A DNA stretch of 64,000 bases. It comes from CALGLS01 sp047626155. Lineage in GTDB: Bacteria; Bacteroidota; Bacteroidia; Chitinophagales; Saprospiraceae. The position numbers and the translations under genes are program-made. The notes under the pieces were generated by a model. That model did no database searches and was not told where the DNA came from. It saw only the letters and a program-made list of their open reading frames with translations. Positions 18,173 through 27,710 of the stretch are shown piece by piece. The DNA is taken from positions 1 through 64,000 of the forward strand of contig JBLHRR010000011.1 of NCBI GenBank assembly GCA_047626155.1. Reading direction: 5' to 3'. How positions within the stretch are numbered: the first letter of the stretch is position 1; every line of letters starts with the position of its first letter.

Positions 18173-18847
18173 CTACTCTACCACCACCTGTCGACTAATC
18201 ACCTCCTCCCCCACCCGACACCTCAGCCAATAACTCCCAGTCCCAAAACCACTCACCGGAATCATATGCGTAATATCTCCATGACGGCTTTGAAATTCTA
18301 ACACTACTTTCCCTAACACATCCACCAACTGAAAAACAGCCTCTTCCCGAAGCGCTAGATGATAAAAATAAACATTAAGATAATCCCCACTAGCAGCACT
18401 GATAGGATTCGGATAAGCTCTCATCTCAAAAGAAGACTTTTGTAATTCTATTGTTGAAGACAAAAGGTGACAATCAGGTACTAAACATCCATGTTCATCT
18501 ACTTTGAGCAGCCAGCCTTGTTGATTCGGGTTTTCTGGACTAGGGTTTTCGATCCCTGTGGCTTGGCCGCACATGATGAAACCGCCGTCGGGGGTGGCTT
18601 CTAAATCATAGAGGAGGTTTTTGGCGTTTTCTTTTTCGGTGTGGTGGTAGTAGCGGGTCCAGATGCTGTCGCCTTGGTAAGAGGCTTTTATTAGTTTGCC
18701 GACTGTCTGCCAACCATCACTCAGTTCTAGGTAACCATTTCCTACTGTAACCAGCCTTTCCAAATTGATCAATCCCCCCCTTAACCATGACAGGCAGCAT
18801 ACCGCATCACAGATCAAAGCAAAGCCCCAGCCTCGCTCATTTTCATT
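18173..18847 (-). pseudogene. 5'-truncated remnant of a T9SS-sorted secreted protein
   Basis: The frame is open from a stop codon at 18848-18850 down to 18173, but it has no ATG near its beginning, no signal peptide and no promoter. The only initiation candidate is a TTG at 18817. The C-terminal ~80 residues are a normal sorting domain (YPNPISAASGDYLNVYF, FQLVDVLGKVVLEF, GTGSYWLRC). Before it is a repeat typical of secreted WD/PQQ-like proteins: DLEATPDGGFIMCGQA, then GWLLKVDEHGCLVPDC. A run of seven C (18774-18780) near the 5' end could mark a frameshift. I read this as the end of a once longer gene. A working short protein from a non-ATG start is less likely. Confidence 0.65.
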
Positions 18848-18850
18848 CTA

Positions 18851-19186
18851 ATCTAGTGTATAAATACAATTCGCATAAAGGAAGAAAGCAGCGAATAGCG
18901 CGCTCTTATAAATCTCTATAACAAAGATTTCCCAAAAGAACATCAATAAGTGTAAGTAGGTTGTTAAGATTTACAAGTCACAAAAGAAGGGTAATATTTG
19001 ATTTCATTAGGTATCGGTTTTTTGAATATATTTAATATACATAAAGATTGAAAAAAAAAACGCACATATCTAAATAAAAAGTCGTAATATTTATGTTAAG
19101 TAAATATTACGACTTAAAGAAAGTCTAATTATAGTATGACTTACATTTACTAAACTTTAAATTTTAGTAAAAGGTCTTGATTCCGT
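18851..19186. other. A/T-rich intergenic region
   Basis: 336 bases without a supported gene. It contains the terminator at 19079-19115 and long A runs near 19051-19060. Nothing else was recognised. Confidence 0.5.
19074..19115 (-). terminator. Terminator downstream of the subtilase gene
   Basis: A perfect 15-bp stem (AAGTCGTAATATTTA / TAAATATTACGACTT) with a 7-base loop, followed on the minus strand by TTTTTATTTAG. It starts about 72 bases after the stop of the protease gene. Confidence 0.8.
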
Positions 19187-22100
19187 TTACTTCACTCCCA
19201 ACCGCACCAACTTCTTCACCAAAGAAGCCTTCCCATTGGTAAACACCATATAATACATTCCATTCGGCCAAGTCCGCGTATCAATCAATTGCTCCCCTTT
19301 TGCATAAGTCCTTTCCGAAAGCTCATGAACCGTTCTCCCCAAAGCATCCATCACTTTTAATTCCAGTGCCTGTGCTTCTTCAAATTCATATTGGACGTGA
19401 ATCAGATCACTAACTGGATTAGGGAATACAGTTACCTTACCTTCCAATTCTTCTGGTTCTTTATCGCCTACTAAAGTTTGAATAGTTACGGTTTTGCTAT
19501 AGCTGTCTGAACAAATTCCCGCCCCAATGACGCTTAGAGAAACCGTGTAAACGCCTTCTTCCTGATACAAGTGTGCTGGACTTTCCGAAGTAGTCGTATT
19601 TCCATCACCAAAATCCCATAGCCATTCTGTCGCGTTTTCTGATTCATTGTCAAACAATACTGATTCATTGTTTCCAAAATCAACAACATCCGCAGAGGTT
19701 GAAAACTGGGCGGTAGGAACATCTGTGTCTGCCACGATATCTACATCTATGGATTTTCGGACACAGTAATTTGGATTCTCAATTTCCCAATCATAAAAAT
19801 AAAACCAAGCGTCTGCTGACATGGATGGATGGCTTGACCCTTTTATGGTACCAAGGTCTTCGCCAATTTGGTATGGATAACTGGCTCCTCCGCTGTAAGG
19901 TAGCCCAAAGCCAGCATCACCTAATCGAAGCTCCATATCTTCACCGACAGGAACTTCCAAATCGATTTCCATTCTTTGCTCTCCCGGATTGAAGGCAGCC
20001 AACTGTATGGATTCTATTAATTCTCCATCTGAAGAATACAACTCTATGTATCGGGATCCAGTGAACTCAGGATAAATTTTTATCGATTTTATAGTAAATG
20101 GAAAATCAGCATCAAAGATTATTCCTCCATCAACTATATCTGTTTCTTCGGTTTGTGGATCAAGGTCTGCCTCTCCAATATAACTGGCTTTAACCAATTC
20201 CGTATAGTAAGTCCGATCCGTATTCAAGATTGATGTTACATAAGTATTTCCTTCGCCAACGGGGTTACTTCCCGTTAGAGAACTGTACCAACGAATAAGT
20301 CCATCTCCCTCATAATCAGAATATAACAATGCACTTGCACCCAAACAAGGAGCCGCATTATTAATCCCTCCCAAGTAAATATCATAATCATCACTAGCAT
20401 ACAAATCGAAGCGTTTGATCCCTTTGTTGTTCAATGGTTTTTGATCTACAATTCCATTTGGATTTAACAATTCAACTTCTAAAACATACGAGCCATTCTC
20501 CATAGCCGTCTCAGGTATAACAACGCTTGCACGCTCCTTACTTGCTAAGTCTCCTGTCCAACTGAACGGAATAGAAATCGGGATTCCAGAAGTTTCATTG
20601 GTTATGGTAACCAGAACATCAAGGCTAGTTAAATTAGTAGTACCGGCATTTTCAAAAAAGATTTCTTCTGTATAAATTGCTGCACAATAACCTCCTGTTG
20701 AAGAAAAACCAACCAGCAATGCATCTGTTTCCACATATGGAGAAACCGGTACATTACCCTGATCCACCAATGAATTAAACGCTTCTAACACATTAATTAC
20801 ACCCATTCCATAAGTATTATCCTCCCCCACTTCTCCAAGGTCTGTACAAGTATGATAGATCACTCGCAGTAAATCCTTACCAGTCAATTCGGGAAACGCT
20901 TCCTTCAATAACAATACCGCTCCGGATACGTGAGGAGCCGCCATCGAGGTTCCATTTTTGGAACCATATGACCCATCTAACGTACAAGAACGTACCTGCT
21001 GCCCTGGAGCAGAAACTTCTGGTTTTATGAGCAACGACCCTGAGCCACTACAAGAAGATGGTCCTATACTTGAGAAATTAGTGATCGGTAAGCTCGAAAC
21101 ATTTCCATTCAGCGCACCAACCGTAAAACTATTTAAGGTATCTGTATTAATATTATGTGGAGCAGTAATCGTCGAAGCCTCCGGACCTTCATTACCTGCA
21201 GAAAAAACATTTGCAATTCCTGCGGCTTCCAAAGCGGAAAGCACTTGTACGTAAACACTATTACAATCAGCCCCTTGCAGAGAACCATCTCGCCAAGAGT
21301 TGTTGATCACATCTGGCATATCCGCTGTGGTGCTGGAGTTACCATCTGGATCTAATGCCCATTGAAAAGCGCCGATGTTATCTGCGGTTCCAATGCCACA
21401 CAATATGTTAGCGCCCACCCAGTTGGCTCCGTAAGCCACTCCGATGGTGTCATTTGTCATTCTATCCAAACCCAGCATGGTTCCAGTAGTATGATTACCG
21501 TGATCGCCACAGTTTACAGGTGTTGTGTTACTATTTACGGTTCCATTGTTATTAAAAGAAGCCCAGGTCTCATCTGCATTGGAGTATAAACCTTGGTATT
21601 TCAAACTAATGGCCGGGTGCCAGGGATCAATTCCAGTATCGGCAGTAAAACCAATTTGGCCATAGCCCGTGTAACCCATCGCCCAAAGCGCAGGCGCATT
21701 GATCACCTGAAGGCCTGGTTCTATTCCGTTTGGCACCGGAGGCATCGCACAATCCACTTCCTCATATTCTGAAAGTGCATTTTCTGCATTGACATCCATC
21801 CAGTATATTTTTGGATGATTACTCAAGGCAGCTATTGCTATTGCATTGGCTTCTACGAATATGGTATTGGTTACCCAAAATGGTTTGATGCTGGGTTCTG
21901 CTACTCCATCCAAACTTCTTAGATAGTTGATGATTTCGGGTTGTGTTTCATCGGCCTTTTGTTTTAAAGCAGTGATTAGTGTCGTAACTCTTTCTCTCAC
22001 AGGAAGTTTGCTTTGCTCAAATTGCTTTCCCATTTCGGTCGCATCGACGTAATCGGATAACAATACATATACGAGGTGCTTCTCTTGTGGAGAATCTTGT

Positions 22101-22207
22101 ACCTGATTGATTAATCGAGCGGAAGCAGCCCCTTCGTTGATGTTTTGTGACTGTAGTAAGAGTGGAAATAAAAGGAATGCTAGATAAAGAGTAAGGGTTT
22201 GTTTCAT
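19187..22207 (-). CDS. Subtilisin-like (S8) serine protease with PKD domain and T9SS sorting domain
   Basis: 1006 residues. A signal peptide (about 1-20, ending LLQSQ) precedes an inhibitor-like propeptide. The S8 catalytic triad is visible: Asp near 190 in FTADTGIDPWHP, His near 234 in CGDHGNHTTGTM, and Ser near 419 in NGTSMAAPHVSGA. Two or three beta domains follow, among them a PKD domain with EWLWDFGDGNTTT (about 860-880). The C terminus is a sorting domain (FPNPVSDLIHVQYEF, MDALGRTVHEL, WPNGMYYMVF). The product is probably an extracellular protease exported by the T9SS. Adhesion or nutrition roles are inference. Confidence 0.92.
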   Translation of the reverse strand: MKQTLTLYLAFLLFPLLLQSQNINEGAASARLINQVQDSPQEKHLVYVLLSDYVDATEMGKQFEQSKLPVRERVTTLITALKQKADETQPEIINYLRSLDGVAEPSIKPFWVTNTIFVEANAIAIAALSNHPKIYWMDVNAENALSEYEEVDCAMPPVPNGIEPGLQVINAPALWAMGYTGYGQIGFTADTGIDPWHPAISLKYQGLYSNADETWASFNNNGTVNSNTTPVNCGDHGNHTTGTMLGLDRMTNDTIGVAYGANWVGANILCGIGTADNIGAFQWALDPDGNSSTTADMPDVINNSWRDGSLQGADCNSVYVQVLSALEAAGIANVFSAGNEGPEASTITAPHNINTDTLNSFTVGALNGNVSSLPITNFSSIGPSSCSGSGSLLIKPEVSAPGQQVRSCTLDGSYGSKNGTSMAAPHVSGAVLLLKEAFPELTGKDLLRVIYHTCTDLGEVGEDNTYGMGVINVLEAFNSLVDQGNVPVSPYVETDALLVGFSSTGGYCAAIYTEEIFFENAGTTNLTSLDVLVTITNETSGIPISIPFSWTGDLASKERASVVIPETAMENGSYVLEVELLNPNGIVDQKPLNNKGIKRFDLYASDDYDIYLGGINNAAPCLGASALLYSDYEGDGLIRWYSSLTGSNPVGEGNTYVTSILNTDRTYYTELVKASYIGEADLDPQTEETDIVDGGIIFDADFPFTIKSIKIYPEFTGSRYIELYSSDGELIESIQLAAFNPGEQRMEIDLEVPVGEDMELRLGDAGFGLPYSGGASYPYQIGEDLGTIKGSSHPSMSADAWFYFYDWEIENPNYCVRKSIDVDIVADTDVPTAQFSTSADVVDFGNNESVLFDNESENATEWLWDFGDGNTTTSESPAHLYQEEGVYTVSLSVIGAGICSDSYSKTVTIQTLVGDKEPEELEGKVTVFPNPVSDLIHVQYEFEEAQALELKVMDALGRTVHELSERTYAKGEQLIDTRTWPNGMYYMVFTNGKASLVKKLVRLGVK

Positions 22208-22385
22208 TATTTTTATTTGTCGATTGATTGTTTGTAGAAGATTTGCAAATCCACTTTTAGAATCTAGGCAAATGTTGAAAGTTTAATAAACATTTGGGGT
22301 AAATGAATTAACTTTATTGTTCCTTTGCAAAGCCCTCATTCAAAGGTAAGAAAGCTTTACTATTCTAATAACAAAAGCGAGAACC

Positions 22386-22673
22386 ATGCTACGCATACGA
22401 CCAATAGAAATTTTCCTAATACAATTTGTCTGTTACATGGCACTTTGGCTCTACGATGATTATATGGGCTCTTTAATGAGCATCATAATGGCAGGAATTT
22501 TCAGCGCCATTCTAATCATCTCATTGATTGTGGAGTGGATAGAGCCCTCGAAGGTGCCCAGAAGTTACTTCTATCTAATGGCAGCTTCCGTAGTGGCCCC
22601 TTTGCTAGCTATGGGGATTTATGTATTCTTAATGGGAGGGGAATTAGATTGGTTGACGATGTCAATACGGTAG
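22386..22673 (+). CDS. Small membrane protein of unknown function
   Basis: 95 residues with three hydrophobic helices (about 7-22, 27-50 and 62-85) and short polar ends. No family was recognised. The ATG at 22386 follows GAGAACC. It is convergent with the cystathionine-beta-synthase-like gene and is followed directly by a tandem GACGGT repeat with a strong hairpin. Codon use looks normal for the window, so a real gene is likely, but nothing supports a function. Confidence 0.65.
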   Translation: MLRIRPIEIFLIQFVCYMALWLYDDYMGSLMSIIMAGIFSAILIISLIVEWIEPSKVPRSYFYLMAASVVAPLLAMGIYVFLMGGELDWLTMSIR

Positions 22674-22745
22674 ACGGTGAACGGTAGACGGTGGACGGTT
22701 TTAAGGTGGACGGTTCCCGCGATCATAGGGACCGTCCACCGTAAA
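22670..22745. repeat. Tandem GACGGT repeat forming a hairpin terminator
   Basis: The unit GTAGACGGT/GGTGGACGGT is repeated four times (22670-22714), and the complement ACCGTCCACCGT follows at 22731-22742. GGTGGACGGTTCCC (22705-22718) pairs with GGGACCGTCCACC (22728-22740). The spacer separates two convergent genes, so it may act as a terminator for both; TAAAAG follows. Confidence 0.6.
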
Positions 22746-22748
22746 AGA

Positions 22749-24107
22749 TTAAACCGCCTGTATAATATCATACTGGGTCAAAATCTGCATATCTCCGGCT
22801 TTGGTTTCTACCATGACCGCTGGGATTTTCTTATCCAAATAATGACTCAATTGGCGGGAAGGCATTTCTGCTTTAACAATAGGAAAAGCTTCTCCCATGA
22901 TCTCTTCAATTTTCCTTTCGCTATGCTCTATTGGGTTTTCCAAAAGGAAAGAAAGAATTTTATTTTCCGTAATAGAGCCTACTATTTCCTCGCCATTCAT
23001 CACCGGCATCTGGGAAATATCGCTGGACTTCATCAAATCAAAAGTAGCTTTCACTGTGTCTGAGACCTCGGCAGCTTTAAAACTTTTTTCCGTTTTCTTA
23101 GCTAAGATGTCAGCGACTTTCATTTCTGTATCTAGGAAACCACGGTCGCGCATCCAGTCGTCGTTATATATTTTTCCGACATAGCGACTGCCGTGATCAT
23201 GAATGACCACCACCACCACATCGTCTTTGGTTAGTTGATCCTTCAGTTGATTCAAACCGGCAAAAGCAGAACCTGCGGAATAACCTAACAACAGCCCTTC
23301 TTCTCTCGCCAATCGACGGCACATCATAGCACCGTCCTTATCGGTTACTTTTTCAAAATGATCTATAACAGAAAAGTCAACATTCTTTGGCAGGATGTCT
23401 TCGCCAATTCCTTCAGTGATATATGGATAGATTTCTTTTTCGTCGAACTCGCCAGTTTCGTGGAATTTTTTAAAAACAGAACCATAGCTATCTATACCCC
23501 AGATTTTGATATTTGGGTTTTTCTCTTTAAGGTATTTTCCGGTTCCAGAGATCGTTCCTCCTGTACCGACACCAACAATCATATGCGTAACCTTACCTTC
23601 GGTTTGTTCCCAAATTTCAGGACCTGTGCTTTCGTAATGCGCTGTCCGATTCGAAAGGTTATCGTATTGGTTGATCCAAAAGGAGTTTGGGATTTCGTTA
23701 CTTAGCCGCTCTGCCACGGAGTAGTAAGAGCGTGGGTCTGTCGGTGTTACATTGGTTGGACAAACAATGACCTCAGAACCCATAGCGCGAAGCATGTCAA
23801 ATTTCTCTTTGGATTGCTTATCACTACTTGTGAAAATCGTTTTGTAGCCTTTAACACAAGCGGCCAGAGCCAGTCCCATTCCAGTGTTACCAGAGGTACA
23901 TTCAATGATGGTTCCCCCTGGTTTGATATCACCATTTTTCTCTGCGTCTTCCAGCATTTTGACGGCCATACGGTCTTTGATGGAATGACCTGGATTTACG
24001 GTTTCGAGCTTAACCAAGATAAGAGCCGGGTTACCTTCAGCGACTTTGTTAATCTTAATTAGTGGCGTATTTCCAATTATTTCGAGGACATTATTGAAGT
24101 ACTTCAT
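22749..24107 (-). CDS. Cystathionine beta-synthase-like PLP enzyme with CBS domains
   Basis: 452 residues. Residues 1-330 form the cysteine synthase/cystathionine beta-synthase fold: IGNTPLIKIN, the PLP-binding Lys44 in PGHSIKDRMA, ECTSGNTGMGLA, and the phosphate-binding loop GVGTGGTISGTG (179-190). The motif EGIGEDILP is typical of cystathionine beta-synthases rather than plain cysteine synthases. Residues about 335-450 hold two CBS domains (LMKSSDISQMPVMNGEEIVGSI and PSRQLSHYLDKKIPAVMV), probable regulatory nucleotide sensors. It likely condenses serine (or O-acetylserine) with homocysteine or sulfide in sulfur amino acid metabolism. It is a single gene with a normal ATG. Confidence 0.92.
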   Translation of the reverse strand: MKYFNNVLEIIGNTPLIKINKVAEGNPALILVKLETVNPGHSIKDRMAVKMLEDAEKNGDIKPGGTIIECTSGNTGMGLALAACVKGYKTIFTSSDKQSKEKFDMLRAMGSEVIVCPTNVTPTDPRSYYSVAERLSNEIPNSFWINQYDNLSNRTAHYESTGPEIWEQTEGKVTHMIVGVGTGGTISGTGKYLKEKNPNIKIWGIDSYGSVFKKFHETGEFDEKEIYPYITEGIGEDILPKNVDFSVIDHFEKVTDKDGAMMCRRLAREEGLLLGYSAGSAFAGLNQLKDQLTKDDVVVVVIHDHGSRYVGKIYNDDWMRDRGFLDTEMKVADILAKKTEKSFKAAEVSDTVKATFDLMKSSDISQMPVMNGEEIVGSITENKILSFLLENPIEHSERKIEEIMGEAFPIVKAEMPSRQLSHYLDKKIPAVMVETKAGDMQILTQYDIIQAV

Positions 24108-24235
24108 TTCTAAAATGGGTTGTGAATCTTGTTGTGTTAATATCTATATTATGAATATTCTACGGTATTTCAATCCGGATGTTTTGATAAAAGAGTTTAT
24201 GCTGAAATGTTTTTTATAGGAATAAAGTCTAAAGA

Positions 24236-25090
24236 CTAACGTAAATATTTCACCTTTACATAAAAGCGAGGATCCTTAGCACCTAGTAGCATTGCCACTC
24301 GAGTAGAAACTACTACCGCAACCGTTTCTGGATAAATCGACTCTGGCAATCTGGCAATCACTTTTGCATATACCGTTCGCTTAGTCATGGGGTTATTGAC
24401 TGCTATGATGGAGCCAATCTTTGCTTCTCGGTGCATCGCATAAAGATCTACTGATTTCACTCCATTTTGTTGCCAGTAGGCAATCCCCTTGTGGTTGAAT
24501 TCTCTTTTCCACTCTGCATCTCTTTCATACTTCTTTGCCAGTAACATATTTTTCTTATCCAACAAACCTCCTTTTACTCTTCGATCTGCTTTTGGAATTC
24601 CAGCACGGCTCAGCCATCCAATATGAAGGAGCTGTCCCAGACTAAGCGTATTGTCCACCAAGTTATTTAGAGAAACCAAAGTATCCATCGGAATACCAAA
24701 ATAACTTTTAGACAACTTATATAAAGTATCCGACTTTCTAACCCGGTAAAAAACTGGAATATAACCCTCCAGGCTTCTGTCGGCAGGGATATGCGTTATA
24801 ATTGAAATGGCTGGAACAGGGATATTCACCCGAACGCCCTCTCCATAGTTGTTGCGGTTTAAGTTTGGGTTGTAATCAAAAATTTGATTGACCGACATTC
24901 CATAGTATTTCGACAGGGCATATAATGTTTGCGCACCTTCTAGCCGATGCTCTATCAACTTCTCTTGCATATCACTCAACCTCAAATAAATGGTATCCGC
25001 CCGATTCAGATATTTCAAACTGTCAACTTCCGCAATTAGGGAAGTTGCCAAAAAGAAACAGAATAGAGTCGGTAGAAAAATCTTTCTCAT
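24236..25090 (-). CDS. LysM protein with C-terminal double-psi beta-barrel
   Basis: 284 residues. A signal peptide (ends LIAEV near residue 22) is followed by two LysM peptidoglycan-binding modules: TLYALSKYYGMSVNQIFDYN (about 55-75) and YRVRKSDTLYKLSKSYFGI with LVSLNN (about 115-145). The last 100 residues (KIGSIIAVNNPMTKRTVYAK, IYPETVAVVVSTRVAMLLGA) look like the RlpA-type double-psi beta-barrel. The protein would sit in the periplasm on peptidoglycan. RlpA relatives can be lytic transglycosylases, but the key catalytic Asp/His of active RlpA are not obvious here. It is downstream of the LolA-like lipoprotein on the same strand. Confidence 0.85.
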   Translation of the reverse strand: MRKIFLPTLFCFFLATSLIAEVDSLKYLNRADTIYLRLSDMQEKLIEHRLEGAQTLYALSKYYGMSVNQIFDYNPNLNRNNYGEGVRVNIPVPAISIITHIPADRSLEGYIPVFYRVRKSDTLYKLSKSYFGIPMDTLVSLNNLVDNTLSLGQLLHIGWLSRAGIPKADRRVKGGLLDKKNMLLAKKYERDAEWKREFNHKGIAYWQQNGVKSVDLYAMHREAKIGSIIAVNNPMTKRTVYAKVIARLPESIYPETVAVVVSTRVAMLLGAKDPRFYVKVKYLR

Positions 25091-25132
25091 TTTGTTTGGA
25101 TTTGTTCATAGGGCTGAAGCCCTATGTTTATA

Positions 25133-25157
25133 TACGTCGTCCTTGCAGAACTACGGG
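25133..25157. repeat. Dispersed repeat R3, copy 1
   Basis: TACGTCGTCCTTGCAGAACT follows a short hairpin (CATAGGGCTGAAGCCCTATG, 25108-25127). The same order, hairpin then TACGCCGTCCTTGCAGGACT, is found at 49955-50004, and its hairpin has a different sequence. Confidence 0.55.
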
Positions 25158-25222
25158 AGAACTTTGTGTTCCTTACTGCCCTTTGTGGTTAAATAAAAAC
25201 GTTCGAGCAAAGCGAGAAAAAA

Positions 25223-25254
25223 ACGTAGCGCCTTCGTAGCGCCGTGGCGGTTAC
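25223..25254 (-). repeat. Dispersed repeat R1, copy d
   Basis: On the minus strand: GGTAACCGCCACGGCGCTAC then GAAGGCGCTACG. It lies directly at the 3' end of the LolA-like lipoprotein gene. Confidence 0.6.
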
Positions 25255-25256
25255 CT

Positions 25257-26324
25257 TTACTCGAAGAAAGTCTGATCAATCCTATCCACATAATCCAGTG
25301 CAGCCAATTGATCCAGGATACCTCTCCAATTCTTTTGGTGCGTATTGCCCATACAAAGCCATTGCAACTTGGAGCAGCCAATACGGCCTTTACCCTTCTT
25401 CATCACTTTCAAACTAGGATCTATTCCCTGTACAGCTGCCAGATGTTTTTCATTGGCAGGAATGCAAAATTCATAATCAACTGCCACTTTTCCGCCTGTT
25501 GTTCCAGACAAACCAGCGGCATCTATTTTAGAAACATCAAAAGTAAATTTCGGAGATACCGCAGCAGTATACCAATGTTGCTGACCAAATTGCGTCGGGT
25601 CAAAGATCCCTGCTGGCAATGTTTTTTCATCACGAGCCATAATGTCGTTGTACCGCTCAGTCTGAACAATATGTCCATCGTATTTGATGGTTACCCATTG
25701 TTCTATCCAGCTGTCCTGAACCTTAGTGTATTCATCAAACTGAATTTCAAGTAATTTTCCACTTTTTGCTGATTCCAATTGTCGGAGCATCACCATCCGG
25801 TTCTGTTCTATCCAAACCTCTTTAGATTTCGGATCAGCTTCTGTTCTTTCGCCAATCACATAACAAGGCTTTTTCATAAAAGTATCCTTACGGAAAAGTG
25901 ATGTTGAAATCCCACTGCGTTCCATTCTAGCCAAAGTCGTATCTACGGTATAAACCTGCTCTGCTCCAGTTAACAATAGTAAGTCGTTCACTTCCGGGCG
26001 AGCTCCCACCAATTCAAATTGCTTAAATTGATAAGCACTATCCTGTCGGTAAATAACGCCGTTACCCAGTGAGGGCTCTCCAAAATCAATTCTAAATTTA
26101 TCAGGATAGGAAACTGTTTCGTACCAAAGTACGGTATCAATCGTGTTATCTGGTTGATAACGATAAGTGCTTTGCACGAAGGTGAAAGATTTTACCCAGT
26201 TCGTAGCGGAACGGGCATGCATCTTTGAGATAAGAGAAGCGGTATCTGAAATGCCTCTTTGCTGGTTTTTAGAAGTGGCACAAGACAGCATCAAGCTTAG
26301 AAGAATTAAACTTAGGTATCGCAT
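25257..26324 (-). CDS. Outer-membrane lipoprotein with LolA-like domain
   Basis: 355 residues from the ATG at 26324, which starts a lipoprotein signal peptide (MRYLSLILLSLMLSCATSK, lipobox LSCA with Cys15). An upstream extension of 25 codons begins inside the spacer and would bury the signal, so it is rejected. Residues about 40-250 resemble the LolA/LppX-type half-barrel that binds lipids (WVKSFTFVQSTYRY, VWIEQNRMVMLRQL, WIEQWVTIKYDGH, GIFDPTQF). A C-terminal segment of about 90 residues has three Cys (FCIPANE, RIGCSKLQWLCMG) and no recognised family. Function is unknown; lipid or lipoprotein handling is only a guess from the fold. Confidence 0.75.
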   Translation of the reverse strand: MRYLSLILLSLMLSCATSKNQQRGISDTASLISKMHARSATNWVKSFTFVQSTYRYQPDNTIDTVLWYETVSYPDKFRIDFGEPSLGNGVIYRQDSAYQFKQFELVGARPEVNDLLLLTGAEQVYTVDTTLARMERSGISTSLFRKDTFMKKPCYVIGERTEADPKSKEVWIEQNRMVMLRQLESAKSGKLLEIQFDEYTKVQDSWIEQWVTIKYDGHIVQTERYNDIMARDEKTLPAGIFDPTQFGQQHWYTAAVSPKFTFDVSKIDAAGLSGTTGGKVAVDYEFCIPANEKHLAAVQGIDPSLKVMKKGKGRIGCSKLQWLCMGNTHQKNWRGILDQLAALDYVDRIDQTFFE

Positions 26325-26417
26325 GGAGGTTTTTGTTGTGAAAAAACTGTTAACTTTATAATCGTTAACTTCCCACTTTCGTATTGTTAGTAACAACAAA
26401 AAATTAAATCCCTATTT

Positions 26418-26475
26418 GGAAACGATTATGTAAATCAAAATGACCAAAGGGAGAGTGATTTATATAATCGTTTCC
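26418..26475 (-). terminator. Hairpin element A, probable terminator of the PorP/SprF gene
   Basis: Two 20-base arms (26418-26437 and 26456-26475) differ at a single position and flank an 18-base loop. On the minus strand the loop reads ACTCTCCCTTTGGTC, nearly the same as the loop of the hairpin at 62139-62245. The element begins 47 bases after the stop of the PorP/SprF gene. Confidence 0.65.
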
Positions 26476-26522
26476 ACCAAAGAAATCGGGAAATTATTTT
26501 TTTTTATAATACTTAGTTATGT

Positions 26523-27653
26523 CTAAAACTTAGGACAAAGTATATCTTCATTATCAAAACTTCCAATATAAGCTAACGAAAATTCAATAGCCCCTTGTCT
26601 TTGCTGATAACTGCTTAAGTCAGTTAAATTTGCATCATAACTTAATCCAAAGGTCACTGGTCCTAATTCAATTCCGACTAAGGCAACTACAGCATCCAGG
26701 CTAAAGGAATCATCCTCATTACGAACCGGACGCACCCAACTTCCTAAGTGTATGGAGTTGTTATTAAAATTGTTCAGCTTATAGCGGAAGTTCATCCCTG
26801 AATTGATTTCCATATGAGGCCCTTGATTGGCCCAAAGTACTCGTGGGCTAAGAAATACTCTTTCGTTCACCTGCAAAGTCACAGCCACTTGCGCCGATAA
26901 CTGACGGTACAGCTTGCTTTCAGGATAGAGGTCTGGTTGATCTTCTGGAGAATCAAAAAAGGAAACGTTTGGTCGGAAGATGTGATGCATAGCCACTCCT
27001 GCGCTCAAACTCATTTTTTTACGCGCAAGCCGGTAGTTCAATCCAATATTCAAATCTGGATAAGAAAAATTATTCTCTGGTAGAATTTCACCGGTTGCCA
27101 AACTATATTGATCAATTTTATCAAACTCATCCTCAAAAGTTACATCTTCATAATTGATGTTTCTTTGCGACAGAGAACCTTGAATCCCTAAAGATAAGAA
27201 TTGTGTTTTATCAAAGTCCAGGCCTTTGTGAAAGGCAGCAGATAAAGCAATTTGGTTGGTTGAAAAATCGAGGCCGCTTACCTTATCGTTAAAAAACAAC
27301 AGTCCTACAGCAACTTGATCCTTATATCTGGAATCCATTTCCATATCGAAGTTAACATCCACGGCTGAAGAAAAGGTCACATATGGATTATCCAAAACAC
27401 CTCTCCACTGATCTCTGTAAATAGAAGATAAGCGATAGCGGCCCTGCATCGCTCCAGTCAGAGCTGGATTGAGGGTGATCGGAGATGCATAGAATTGAGT
27501 GAAATGCTTATCCTGTGCAGAAAGGTCAGCGCTGATAAAAAGCAGTAAAATTGCTATTGCGCTGAAGTTTCTTAGGTTTTTGATAAAGGAGGATGAACGA
27601 TCGAAAAATTGGTCATCTGCCTGATACGTAGGAACGCCGTAAGATTGAGTCAT
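26523..27653 (-). CDS. PorP/SprF family type IX secretion membrane protein
   Basis: 376 residues from the ATG at 27653. The signal peptide (NFSAIAILLLFISADLSAQ) is followed directly by the family start DKHFTQFYASPITLNPALTG. The rest is an outer-membrane beta-barrel with repeats such as YRDQWRGVL, HKGLDFDKTQFLSLGIQGSLS, and a C-terminal aromatic strand. PorP/SprF proteins help the T9SS attach or export cargo, often with PorE-like partners. Two other in-frame starts (27683, 27713) exist. The promoter box at 27711-27718 covers the outermost one, which rules it out. The T9SS cargo genes in the window are natural partners, but no specific pairing is shown. Confidence 0.9.
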   Translation of the reverse strand: MTQSYGVPTYQADDQFFDRSSSFIKNLRNFSAIAILLLFISADLSAQDKHFTQFYASPITLNPALTGAMQGRYRLSSIYRDQWRGVLDNPYVTFSSAVDVNFDMEMDSRYKDQVAVGLLFFNDKVSGLDFSTNQIALSAAFHKGLDFDKTQFLSLGIQGSLSQRNINYEDVTFEDEFDKIDQYSLATGEILPENNFSYPDLNIGLNYRLARKKMSLSAGVAMHHIFRPNVSFFDSPEDQPDLYPESKLYRQLSAQVAVTLQVNERVFLSPRVLWANQGPHMEINSGMNFRYKLNNFNNNSIHLGSWVRPVRNEDDSFSLDAVVALVGIELGPVTFGLSYDANLTDLSSYQQRQGAIEFSLAYIGSFDNEDILCPKF

Positions 27654-27710
27654 GGGATATCGGTAATTATAAAATATATTCATATTACATAACGGTTCAA
27701 AATAATAACG

